DNA from: JADLDB01 sp040755835 | GTDB taxonomy: Bacteria > Myxococcota > Myxococcia > Myxococcales > Myxococcaceae | Length of the DNA stretch: 64,000 bases | Reading direction: 5' to 3' | Assembly: GCA_040755835.1 (NCBI GenBank) | Contig: JBFMAB010000091.1 | Location: forward strand, 1-64,000 | Shown here: piece after piece, positions 36,017 through 44,294 of the stretch | How positions within the stretch are numbered: position 1 is the stretch's first letter | Layout: each line of letters opens with the position of its first letter | Made by a program: the position numbers and the translations under genes | The notes under the pieces: generated by a model | The model's input: only the letters and a program-made list of their open reading frames with translations | Database searches by the model: none | Told to the model about the DNA's origin: nothing

Positions 36017-36084
36017 CAGGCCTGGGAGTCTTCCAAGAAACGCCGCTGCCGAACGGCGAAAAGTGCGTTAGGTCTTCGAAGACC

Positions 36085-36297
36085 ATGGGAAGCCACGGTT
36101 CCGATCCGACGCGTCTGCCGGTGCCCTACACCCCGCCCGCCAACGCCCGCCCCGACATCGATCACCACCTGCACGAGTGGACGAGCGGGACCCGCGGCGG
36201 CGGCAAGGTGCCGAAGGACTTCACCTGGGGCACCAACCCCAAGCAGACCCAGGAAGAGTTCGGCGCAGGCGACGCCGACAGGCCGCTCGGCAGCTGA
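36085..36297 (+). CDS. Small polar protein of unknown function
   Basis: A 70-residue protein, very hydrophilic, with no signal or membrane segment. It is Pro-rich at the front ('PVPYTPPANARP'), followed by 'DIDHHLHEWTSG' and a polar tail. No family was recognised. It lies between two opposed genes, divergent from the DUF1624 gene. Confidence 0.55.
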   Translation: MGSHGSDPTRLPVPYTPPANARPDIDHHLHEWTSGTRGGGKVPKDFTWGTNPKQTQEEFGAGDADRPLGS

Positions 36298-36304
36298 CGC
36301 CGTT

Positions 36305-37030
<726 letters not shown>

Positions 37031-37092
37031 GCCGCCCGCCGTACGACGGATGGACGTGGGCGACAAGCACTTGACCTCGCGCGCCGGCTGTA

Positions 37093-37770
37093 TTGCCCTC
37101 CATCGCCGTGGGTTTCGTGCTGAGGGTCACCGAAGGCGCCGGCGAGGGCGAGGAGTTCACCTTCGAAGGGGGCGAGGTCCGCCTCGGGCGCACCGCGGAC
37201 AACGACGTCGTCATTCGCGATCCCGCGTCATCCCGCAGCCACTGCCGCATCTTCGAGAAGGGCGGGGCCCGTTTCATCGAAGACCTGAGGAGCGCCAACG
37301 GCACGCTGGTCAACGGCCAGACGCTCAAGGCACCGCACCCACTGTCGAGCGGCGATCGCATCACCGTCGGCGACGTGGTGATGCTCTACGAGTCCGACGA
37401 GGTCGACCCCAACGCGACCCTGCTCAAGCCGCCGGACTCCACCGTCGATGAGGGCGCCGACGAAGATCCGAACGCCACCATCCTGAAGCCGCCCGCGGCC
37501 GCGCCGCCCCGGCGGCCGAGCCAGGCGAGGCCCGCCGCGCCGCGCCCGAGCCGGAGCCCGAAGCGGAAGAAGAGGCTCCGCCCGAGGAGGAGGACGAGCC
37601 CGCCAACACCGGCGACCTCGACGCGGGCGCCGAGGACGACTCCGAGCCCGTGGGGAACACGACGAAGAACTTCGAGGTGCCTCCGCCGAAGGCGCTGGCG
37701 GCCCGCCGCTCGTCGGCCGCGGTGCGCCCGGCGCGACCCAGCGCGCGCGTCGAGGGGCCGTCGGCGATGA
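37093..37770 (+). CDS. FHA-domain protein, N-terminal part of a frameshifted gene
   Basis: The first 110 residues form an FHA domain, a phospho-threonine reader: G-R-T (about 32-34), S-R-S-H (47-50) and N-G-T (68-70) are all present. After residue about 138 the product turns into an Arg/Pro/Thr-rich stretch typical of out-of-frame GC-rich DNA. In the -1 frame the same DNA reads an acidic Pro/Glu linker that runs straight into the 37650-38741 product. A missing C in the CCCC run at 37507-37510 would join them. Start is TTG at 37093 (alternative GTG at 37108). It is most likely one gene with the next feature. Confidence 0.8.
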   Translation: MPSIAVGFVLRVTEGAGEGEEFTFEGGEVRLGRTADNDVVIRDPASSRSHCRIFEKGGARFIEDLRSANGTLVNGQTLKAPHPLSSGDRITVGDVVMLYESDEVDPNATLLKPPDSTVDEGADEDPNATILKPPAAAPPRRPSQARPAAPRPSRSPKRKKRLRPRRRTSPPTPATSTRAPRTTPSPWGTRRRTSRCLRRRRWRPAARRPRCARRDPARASRGRRR

Positions 37771-38741
37771 GCGCCGCTGAGCGCGCCCGCCAGCGCCGCG
37801 AGCTGTCGAGGTCGGCGATGGGCAAGGCGACGCTGTTCTGGCTCGAGCTGTCGAAGCCCGCGCGCGTCGTCGTCGCTCTCGTCGGCGCCATCGTCACGCT
37901 GGGCTTCATGGCGCTCGTCATCACCGCCGTCATGCCCCACCGCGCCGTCAAGCGCGAGGAGCCGGTCGAGCTGGTTCCGAACGCGGATCCGATCCCCGAC
38001 GTCTTTGGCGCGGGTGAGGGCGTCGACTTCGAGCGGCCGGACATGAAGACCTTCACCTTCTCCGCCGCGTCGCCCACGCGCATCGTCGGCGTGCTGCACT
38101 ACCAGGCCAAGGACATCTCGAAGGACGAGGTGACGGTGGAACTCAACGGTGCGCAGCTGGGCTCCGTGCCCCCCGACGGGCTCGACTCGGATCAGCGGGA
38201 GCTGGATCTCGTGCTGCCCGCGTCGGTGGTGAAGCCCCGCGAGCCCAACACCCTCGTGTTCGACAACGTGCAGAATCCGCCTGGTGACGATCCCTGGCGC
38301 ATCTGGAACATCTGGGTCGAGATCATTCCCGTTCCCGAGATGAGCACCGACGAGGCCACCCGGCAGGCCAAGGAAGAGGTCGACAAGGCCGCCAAGTTCT
38401 ATGAGCAGCGCAACGTCGGCGCCGAAAACCTCTTCCGCGCCTGGAAGACCTACCGCGAGGCCTGGCTCCTCCTCGAATCCACCCCCGACCGGCCCGAGGC
38501 GCTGCTCGCGATCGCGCGCACGCGCATGCGGGAGATCCGCCCGGAGCTCGACGCCAAGTGCTCGGCCATGCTGGTCGGCTACCGGCAAGCGATTACCCAG
38601 AAGAATCAGGATCTTGAGAAGGCCCGGCGGGTGCTCGAGGGGATCCCCGCGCACTTCCCGACCAAAGAGCACTACTGCTACAACGTCGCCCGCTCGCTCC
38701 TGGCGGACCTGGACGACCTGGGTGAGATGCCGGCGCAGTAG
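37650..38741 (+). CDS. Membrane-anchored C-terminal part of the FHA protein gene
   Basis: This 363-residue frame has one transmembrane helix (about 72-94, VVALVGAIVTLGFMALVITAV). The part outside has a beta-sandwich-like stretch (about 130-225). Its C-terminus is helical, in the style of a tetratricopeptide ('AKFYEQRNVGAENLFRAWKTYREAWLLL'), with a Cys near each end. Upstream in the same frame the acidic linker continues back to about 37503, so the ATG at 37650 is probably not the true start. The whole protein would be cytoplasmic FHA, linker, membrane helix and periplasmic TPR-like domain. It directly precedes pseudopilin module 1 and may regulate or assemble it. Confidence 0.8.
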   Translation: MGNTTKNFEVPPPKALAARRSSAAVRPARPSARVEGPSAMSAAERARQRRELSRSAMGKATLFWLELSKPARVVVALVGAIVTLGFMALVITAVMPHRAVKREEPVELVPNADPIPDVFGAGEGVDFERPDMKTFTFSAASPTRIVGVLHYQAKDISKDEVTVELNGAQLGSVPPDGLDSDQRELDLVLPASVVKPREPNTLVFDNVQNPPGDDPWRIWNIWVEIIPVPEMSTDEATRQAKEEVDKAAKFYEQRNVGAENLFRAWKTYREAWLLLESTPDRPEALLAIARTRMREIRPELDAKCSAMLVGYRQAITQKNQDLEKARRVLEGIPAHFPTKEHYCYNVARSLLADLDDLGEMPAQ

Positions 38742-38833
38742 CGACCACATCGGCCTCGGAACGACGAGTGTTCAGCGCGTCCACTCGGCGGATGGAGCGG
38801 GTGTCACCTCGCGGCGACAATCATCCCGTGAGA

Positions 38834-39640
38834 ATGACACGTCACGCGTTCAGGCGGGGTCGGCGAGGGCAGGCGGCGGTGGAGACTGCCATCGTCATGC
38901 CGCTGTTCGTCTTCATCATCCTTGGGCTGTTGCAGCTCGGGCTGATGCACCAGGCGAAGCTGATGGCGAAGTACGCGGCCTTCAAGGCAGTGCGCGCTGG
39001 TTCGATCAACCGCGGCAACAAGGACGCGATGACGAACGCGGCGCTGTCGGTGCTCTTGCCGATGATCAGCCGCGACGACACCGTCGGCGGCGTGCGCAAC
39101 GTCAGCACCCCGTCGAAGTTCGGCAAAGCCTTCAACGACGTCGTGAAGTCCGGCAACAACAAGCAGGGCAGCGGGACGCCCATCGTCGACGTCACCATCT
39201 GCCACCCGAAGCGCGGCGACGTCGACGACAAGAAAGACTTCGATGATCCGCGCACCAACCCGGTCGGCGGCAACAACGACTGGCGGCCCTTTGAGAGAAC
39301 CAAGCTCGCGGTGCAGGTCACGTTCTACTACCGCATGTTCATCCCCTTCGCGAACGCCTTCGTCTGGTACGCCGCCTACGGCCAGGAGTCGGCGAAGCAG
39401 ATCGACGCGATGAAGTACGCCCTGCGCACCAAGACGAAGAAGGAAGCGAGCGAGAAGCGCAACGTGCGCGACGGTGGCGCCTGGACGATCTCCACGCTCA
39501 AGAGCGACGCCGACAGCGGCAAATACATCATGCCGATCCGCGCGAGCTACGCGATGCGCATGATGTCCAACTTCGCGCCCGGCTCGAACCTGCCCAACAA
39601 GAACGAGTGCCGCGTCGCCTGGGAAAAGAGGGGCAACTGA
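38834..39640 (+). CDS. TadE-like pseudopilin, module 1
   Basis: A 268-residue protein with the TadE/TadF-type N-terminus: 'GRRGQAAVETAIVMPLFVFIILGLLQLGLM', where Gly-Gln is the usual boundary before the hydrophobic helix and the Glu is conserved at the +5-like position. The outside part shares 'IPFAN' and 'ASYAMRMM' with the 57876-58637 gene, so the two are paralogues. It has few cysteines. It starts the run of module 1 genes that all end at the 43519 terminator. The ATG at 38834 has a GTG six bases upstream as an alternative. Confidence 0.85.
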   Translation: MTRHAFRRGRRGQAAVETAIVMPLFVFIILGLLQLGLMHQAKLMAKYAAFKAVRAGSINRGNKDAMTNAALSVLLPMISRDDTVGGVRNVSTPSKFGKAFNDVVKSGNNKQGSGTPIVDVTICHPKRGDVDDKKDFDDPRTNPVGGNNDWRPFERTKLAVQVTFYYRMFIPFANAFVWYAAYGQESAKQIDAMKYALRTKTKKEASEKRNVRDGGAWTISTLKSDADSGKYIMPIRASYAMRMMSNFAPGSNLPNKNECRVAWEKRGN

Positions 39641-39642
39641 TC

Positions 39643-41157
39643 ATGACCGCCACGACCGCTCACCGTCGCATCCACCAGTCGCGCGGGCAGGTGCTCGTGC
39701 TGGCCTGCGTCACATTCCTCACCATGGCCCTGATGATGATGGCCAGCTTCTCGGTCGCCAACGCGGTGCACGAGCGCATCCGCATCCAGGCCGCCGCCGA
39801 TGCCCAGGCCTTCTCCACCGCGACCCTCGAGGCGCGCGCCTTCAACACCATGGCGTACATGAACCGCGCCATCGCCGGCGCGCTCGTGTCCGAGATGGCG
39901 CTGCACGCGTGGAAGGCGATCGCCCAGCGCGACGAGGCGATGATGCGCGCGGGCTTCTTCTCGTTCCTGATGGTCGCGGCCATCGAGTTCAGTAAGTGCC
40001 CGAAGTTCAACCTCCAGCACTGCTGGCACGGCATCCAGGCGCTGCGGATCGCCTTCAAGTTCAACAGCAAGGCGAGTCAGATTGGCAACAAGATCCAGTC
40101 CAAGGAGAGCCAGTTCAGGAGCGCCGTCACCAGCCTCAATGACGCGATCTCGAAGACGCACAAGGCGCAGAAGGACATGCTGAACAGGGTGAAGTCGCAG
40201 ATCGGACTCGGGAGCGCGGTGATGGACCGGTTGCTCAAGCAGACAGCGCCCCAGGCCAGCTACGCGACGCTCGGCGACTACAACATCAGCGACTTCGCGT
40301 GCGCGCTCGAAGGGTCCACGTTCGACGACGATTGCCAGGAGCGCGGGTGGAAGTCGAAGACGGGCGTGCTGCCCGCCTCCAAGCGCCGCGACATCATGGA
40401 GAGCGCCGCGATGGCTGCGCGCACACCGTTTGAGGCCGGTATGCTCTTCGGCCGCAAGCTTTCGGGCGACGAGTACAAGGCAGATGGCCGCGTCTTGAGC
40501 CCGATGGTCGACAAGCCGGACGCGGCGATGAACATTCAGGGGGAGGGCAGCTTCACTGAAATAGGCTTTATGCCCACCGTGGGTGAGGTGGGCAACGACC
40601 AGGTTTCCGGCGACGTGAAGTTCGGCCTCGTGCGGGTCCAGTGGAAGCACGGACACGGCGTGTGGTTCACCAACGGCTCCGCGTCGAGTGGCAACCCGTA
40701 CCGCGGCGTGCCTTGCAACGGGGACGACTGCTTCATCAACTTCCGCTTCAACACCCAGGGCGGCGAGACGGACTACGGCCAGCCGGCGACCTACGGCGCG
40801 GTGAAGCAGGACCTGCGCAAGACGCGCGACGAGAAGACCGGCTCGGGCTGGGTCTCGGCCCGTCCCTGGGAGGTCAACACCGAGGGCACCGTGCGCGTGA
40901 AGCTGACCACCGGCGACGCGGCGGAGATGAAACTCGTGTCGACGAAGCAGGGGTACGCGGTCGCGAAGGGCAAGACCTACTTCCACCAGCTCGGCAGCTG
41001 GCAGGTGCCGCCCAACATGTTCGACCCGTTCTGGCGCGCCAAGCTGCACCCGTTCGTGCGCGACGAGCTGAGCGAGATTCTCGGGGCCATCAATGACTCC
41101 GACGGCCAGAACATCATCGAGAACGGCAACTCCGTCGTGGAAGGGGTGATGAAGTGA
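39643..41157 (+). CDS. TadG-like pilus-associated protein, module 1
   Basis: A 504-residue envelope protein. One hydrophobic N-terminal helix (about 20-42, 'VLVLACVTFLTMALMMMASFSV') is followed by 'QAAADAQAFSTATLEARAFNTMAYMNR', the counterpart of the TadG motif. The long outside domain has paired cysteines and the 'PFWRAKLHPF' segment also present in the 58634-60244 paralogue. It has no vWA MIDAS, so it is a short TadG variant. It begins two bases after the TadE gene and overlaps the next gene by four bases. Confidence 0.8.
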   Translation: MTATTAHRRIHQSRGQVLVLACVTFLTMALMMMASFSVANAVHERIRIQAAADAQAFSTATLEARAFNTMAYMNRAIAGALVSEMALHAWKAIAQRDEAMMRAGFFSFLMVAAIEFSKCPKFNLQHCWHGIQALRIAFKFNSKASQIGNKIQSKESQFRSAVTSLNDAISKTHKAQKDMLNRVKSQIGLGSAVMDRLLKQTAPQASYATLGDYNISDFACALEGSTFDDDCQERGWKSKTGVLPASKRRDIMESAAMAARTPFEAGMLFGRKLSGDEYKADGRVLSPMVDKPDAAMNIQGEGSFTEIGFMPTVGEVGNDQVSGDVKFGLVRVQWKHGHGVWFTNGSASSGNPYRGVPCNGDDCFINFRFNTQGGETDYGQPATYGAVKQDLRKTRDEKTGSGWVSARPWEVNTEGTVRVKLTTGDAAEMKLVSTKQGYAVAKGKTYFHQLGSWQVPPNMFDPFWRAKLHPFVRDELSEILGAINDSDGQNIIENGNSVVEGVMK

Positions 41158-42197
41158 AGACCTTCAACGTAAGGCGCCCGCGCGGCGCCGCCGCCGTCGA
41201 ACTCGCGGTCACCATGATCCTGCTGGTGCCGTTGATCATGTACACGCTCTTCCTCGAGGACCTGCTGGCCTACAAGCTGGAGGAGCAGGAGCCGACGATC
41301 GTCGCCGGGTGGGACCACATCACGCCGGACTATCAGAACGACTCGCCCGACGTGGGAGGCATGAACCGGCTGAAGTACTGCGACCACACCGCGGCGTTCG
41401 ACTCGTACGATCAGGCGTACGACTGCAACACCGACGCGGTCCACCACGAGGCGGGCACCGCCCACCAGTGCTGGATGGTGTCGGGTGCCAAGCAGCTCGA
41501 GTGCACCAACGACACGTCGCTCGGCACGGAGATTCTCCCGGCCGAGCAGGAGTTCCTCGCCTGGCATGGCGCGTTCAACAAGGGCGGCATGGCGCGTTGC
41601 ACGGCGACGCTGGCGGTCATGAACTACTTCCTGCCCAACAAATTCTTCAACTGGGCGGCGCACTCAGGCTCGCAGCGCGAGGTGACGGGCAAGGGCAAGC
41701 TGGGTGGCGAGGCGGCGAAGACGGGCTCTTCCAACGCCTCGGTACACTCCGATGCCACCGGTAGCGAGGGCGCCAAGTCATCGTGGGTGCTGAAGGAAGA
41801 GGTGTTCGCGGTGCTCGACGACCCCTGGGCGCTCAACGTGATCAGGGACACCTCGCCCATCGACTCCCAAATCGGGCACGAGTTCTGGGATCGAGCGAGC
41901 GTCTACTTCGACAACGGCTTGACCGGCTTCATGAGGCAGGCCAACGAGGATGCAAAGAACTACCGGGACTCGCTCGACGAGCTCGTGGGAGCCAACGCCG
42001 CGAAGGACCACAGCAACCCGAAGGATCTCTGTCCTACGCTGATTGACTGCGGTGACGACCCGCACTCCTTGCCGCTGGCGTGGAAGGCGGAAAAGACGCG
42101 TGAGTTCAACGACGGCTACGCGTCGGGCTGGAAGGACCAGCGCATGAGCTCCTCCAACCGCGCCAACGAGTTCCCGCAGCACTGGGGTCCTCCGTGA
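41154..42197 (+). CDS. TadE-like second pseudopilin, module 1
   Basis: A 347-residue protein beginning 'RRPRGAAAVELAVTMILLVPLIMYTLFLEDLL', a TadE/F-type leader and helix. The outside part is about 300 residues and polar, with a few cysteines. Its counterpart in module 2 is the 60244-61161 gene ('RGQAVVELALGSVVFVVVLLVG'). Start is GTG at 41154, overlapping the TadG stop, so it is translationally coupled. It probably forms a minor fibre subunit with the other two. Confidence 0.8.
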   Translation: MKTFNVRRPRGAAAVELAVTMILLVPLIMYTLFLEDLLAYKLEEQEPTIVAGWDHITPDYQNDSPDVGGMNRLKYCDHTAAFDSYDQAYDCNTDAVHHEAGTAHQCWMVSGAKQLECTNDTSLGTEILPAEQEFLAWHGAFNKGGMARCTATLAVMNYFLPNKFFNWAAHSGSQREVTGKGKLGGEAAKTGSSNASVHSDATGSEGAKSSWVLKEEVFAVLDDPWALNVIRDTSPIDSQIGHEFWDRASVYFDNGLTGFMRQANEDAKNYRDSLDELVGANAAKDHSNPKDLCPTLIDCGDDPHSLPLAWKAEKTREFNDGYASGWKDQRMSSSNRANEFPQHWGPP

Positions 42198-43081
42198 CGT
42201 CGAAGCGGCCTCCGTCGGGCGCGCGGCCTGGCGTCTCGCTCGCGAGGCTGCTGCTGCTGGCGGCGGTCGGCGGCGTGGTTGCGGGGCTGATCCTCTTCAA
42301 GGTGCGCGACGAAGCACCGGTGGACGAGTTCGAGGTGGCCGAGGCGGTGGCAGCCGAGGCCGTGCCGCTGGGGAACGCGTCGGAGTCCGTCGACCCGATG
42401 GCCCCGGATCCACAGTCGCTGCGCGGTATTCCGCCGTACCCGGGCGCCGCGCCCCGCAAGATGATGTCGGGCGCCGCGGTGCAGCAGGTCCCCATGGCGG
42501 TGTCGTGGTTCCAGACCGACGACTCGCCGGACGCCGTGCTGAGCTTCTACGAGAAGGCCTACGCGGCGAAGAACATGGAGTACGTCTCGCACCGCTACAG
42601 CGAGCGGATCGGCTACGTGGCGTGGCTCGAACGCATCGGCGGCTTCGACGCCGGCGTGGCGCACGGCATCATGCACATGATCTCCGCCTCGAAGGAGGGC
42701 TCGAAGACCGTCGTCCTGCTGTCCGCGTCACGCCCGGACATGCTGATGGAGGCCGAGCCGAAGCTGCCCGAAGGCATCGTGCTCCCCGAGGCCACCGAGC
42801 CGCCGCAGGTCGTGCAGATGGCGGAGGGCGCCGGCACCCGCGAGGTGGTCTACGCGCGCACCTTGAATCAACCGCCGGGTGACGTCGTACGGTTCTTCGA
42901 CGCCCAGCTGAAGAAGGCCGGGTGGGACGTGGTGGAGGAGGCCGCTGGGTCAGATCAGCGCGCCCTCGTGGGGAAGCGGGGAGGCAGCACCGTGGTCGTC
43001 AACGCGCAGGCCGACGGTGTACATTCCAACCTCATCTTGACGTTCAGCCGTCAGCAACAGGCACCGGAGGCCATTCGATGA
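42194..43081 (+). CDS. Membrane-anchored PGA-type protein, module 1
   Basis: A 295-residue protein with one N-terminal transmembrane helix (about 15-33, 'LARLLLLAAVGGVVAGLIL') and a two-repeat outside domain. Each repeat has a 'PP-x-P-G-A' start and a 'D-(A/V)-(V/L)-(S/R)-F-(Y/F)-(E/D)' end with a hydrophobic core. The 61158-61832 protein has the same pattern ('FPGATAV' and 'VIDFYRSVLGAAGW'), so they are paralogues. Function unknown; its fixed place after the TadE genes suggests an assembly or anchoring role. It overlaps the previous and next genes by four bases (GTG and ATGA). Confidence 0.75.
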   Translation: MTSKRPPSGARPGVSLARLLLLAAVGGVVAGLILFKVRDEAPVDEFEVAEAVAAEAVPLGNASESVDPMAPDPQSLRGIPPYPGAAPRKMMSGAAVQQVPMAVSWFQTDDSPDAVLSFYEKAYAAKNMEYVSHRYSERIGYVAWLERIGGFDAGVAHGIMHMISASKEGSKTVVLLSASRPDMLMEAEPKLPEGIVLPEATEPPQVVQMAEGAGTREVVYARTLNQPPGDVVRFFDAQLKKAGWDVVEEAAGSDQRALVGKRGGSTVVVNAQADGVHSNLILTFSRQQQAPEAIR

Positions 43082-43308
43082 TTCGTAGAGCCGTCCTTCT
43101 CGTCGCGCTGTGTCTCGCCCCCGTGGCGCTCGCCGGCGAAGAGCAGTGCAAGAGGCAGTGCGAGGAGACCGTCAGCCAGTGCAAGGACATGTGCAAGAAG
43201 CAGCTGGCGAAGACCGCGCCGGACAAAATCGGGTTCTGCCAGCAGAAGTGCAAGGAGTTCATCAATGAGTGCACGAAGAACTGCCATGAAGAGAAGGGCG
43301 AGCACTGA
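43078..43308 (+). CDS. Small secreted protein with twin CX3C cysteine helices
   Basis: A 76-residue protein with a cleavable signal (about 1-19, ending A-L-A). The mature part holds two copies of C-x3-C-x6-C-x3-C, at about 24-39 and 54-69, in charged helical segments. The spacing places the cysteines on one face of each helix, as in helical hairpins held by two disulfides (the CHCH idea, though the spacing differs). It would fold in the periplasm or outside. It has no counterpart in module 2. It overlaps the previous gene (ATGA). Function unknown. Confidence 0.8.
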   Translation: MIRRAVLLVALCLAPVALAGEEQCKRQCEETVSQCKDMCKKQLAKTAPDKIGFCQQKCKEFINECTKNCHEEKGEH

Positions 43309-43492
43309 ACCTCGTGCGCTCCTCCGTCGCCTGTCCGCGCGTGGCCAGGCGATGGTGGAGTACAGCGTGATCACCCACTTCCTGCTGATCGGCGGGACGG
43401 TGCTGCTGTTGCCGGTGATCACCAAGCTGTACGAAGGGCTCTCGGCGTACTTCGAGAGCATCTACTTCGTGCTGCACACCGCGGCGATCTGA
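43286..43492 (+). CDS. Flp-like small pilin, module 1
   Basis: A 68-residue protein with a Gly-Gln before the hydrophobic helix (RGQAMVEYSVITHFLLIGG), the layout of Flp/TadE-type prepilins, and a Glu at the +5-like position with the Flp-typical V-E-Y. There is only a short tail after the helix, as in Flp pilins. It overlaps the Cys-rich gene by 23 bases and has a strong terminator 27 bases after it. An upstream ATG at 43265 in the same frame is possible. Its presence makes module 1 a possible complete fibre set; module 2 lacks it. Confidence 0.8.
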   Translation: MKRRASTEPRALLRRLSARGQAMVEYSVITHFLLIGGTVLLLPVITKLYEGLSAYFESIYFVLHTAAI

Positions 43493-43518
43493 CCGAAGGT
43501 GGGTCGACGTCGTCGGGC

Positions 43519-43558
43519 GGGGCTCGCTGGCGGGATGCCGGCGGGCCCCTCTTGTTTG
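43519..43558 (+). terminator. Strong rho-independent terminator of module 1
   Basis: A 13-base stem (43519-43531 with 43537-43549) has eleven Watson-Crick pairs and two T-G pairs, all consecutive, with a GGGAT loop. It is followed by TCTTGTTTGC. It lies 27 bases after the Flp-like gene and ends the operon that starts at or before 38834. Confidence 0.85.
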
Positions 43559-43595
43559 CTGAAAGGGTGCGGGCGGCCGGGTAGAAGCGCCGTCC

Positions 43596-44294
43596 ATGGA
43601 TCCAACCGAGACGGCGAAGAAGCAGCGGTCTCCCTGGCTGTACGTGCTGCTCGGCTGCGGTGGGCTCGCCGCGCTGATGTGCCTCGGCTTCACGGTCTTC
43701 TTCCTCTTCATCGCCAAGAAGGGTAGCGACATGGTCGCCGGCGTCACGGACCCGACCGTGAAGGAAGAGAATGCGAAGAAGCAGCTCGGCGGAATTCCAG
43801 ACGGCTACTCGGTGGTGGCCAGCCTGAGCATGTTCGGCCTCATGGAGACGACGGTGCTGACCGACAAGGCCACCGCCGACGGAGGCATCGCCGAAAGCGC
43901 CCGCCTCTTCCAGTTCATGCACCTCATCGCGAACGAGAACAACAAGAAGACCAAGGCCTTCTTCACCGGCGAGGGCGACGCGAGCGCGCTGCGGCAGTCG
44001 AACGTCAACCTGAAGGCCGAGGACATCTTGAAGCGCGGCCAGGTCACCGTGGATGGGCGGAAGCTGTACTACGTGGCGACCCGCGGGGTGATGGACACCG
44101 GCACCGCGCGCAATGAGGGCCTCAACAACGCGGTGCTGTTCGATTGTCCGGGAGACGATCTCTCCGTTGGCATCTGGAGCCAGCCGGATCCCAACCCCGG
44201 GGCCAGGCCGGACGAGCTGGACCTGGTGGGCACGGTGGCCGACGAGGCCGAGCTCGCCAAGTTCCTCAAGCCGGTGGATCCCTGCGGGAGATGA
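43596..44294 (+). CDS. Membrane-anchored protein of unknown function, upstream of the YcaO locus
   Basis: A 232-residue protein with a Lys/Arg-rich N-terminus, then one strong helix (about 14-40, 'VLLGCGGLAALMCLGFTVFFLF'), a short Lys segment and a soluble domain. Two cysteines in the C-terminal part (about 192 and 230) could pair. No family was recognised. Its last four bases (ATGA) overlap the start of the barrel-protein gene, so it is coupled to it and is the first gene of the 43.6-47 kb unit. Confidence 0.75.
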   Translation: MDPTETAKKQRSPWLYVLLGCGGLAALMCLGFTVFFLFIAKKGSDMVAGVTDPTVKEENAKKQLGGIPDGYSVVASLSMFGLMETTVLTDKATADGGIAESARLFQFMHLIANENNKKTKAFFTGEGDASALRQSNVNLKAEDILKRGQVTVDGRKLYYVATRGVMDTGTARNEGLNNAVLFDCPGDDLSVGIWSQPDPNPGARPDELDLVGTVADEAELAKFLKPVDPCGR

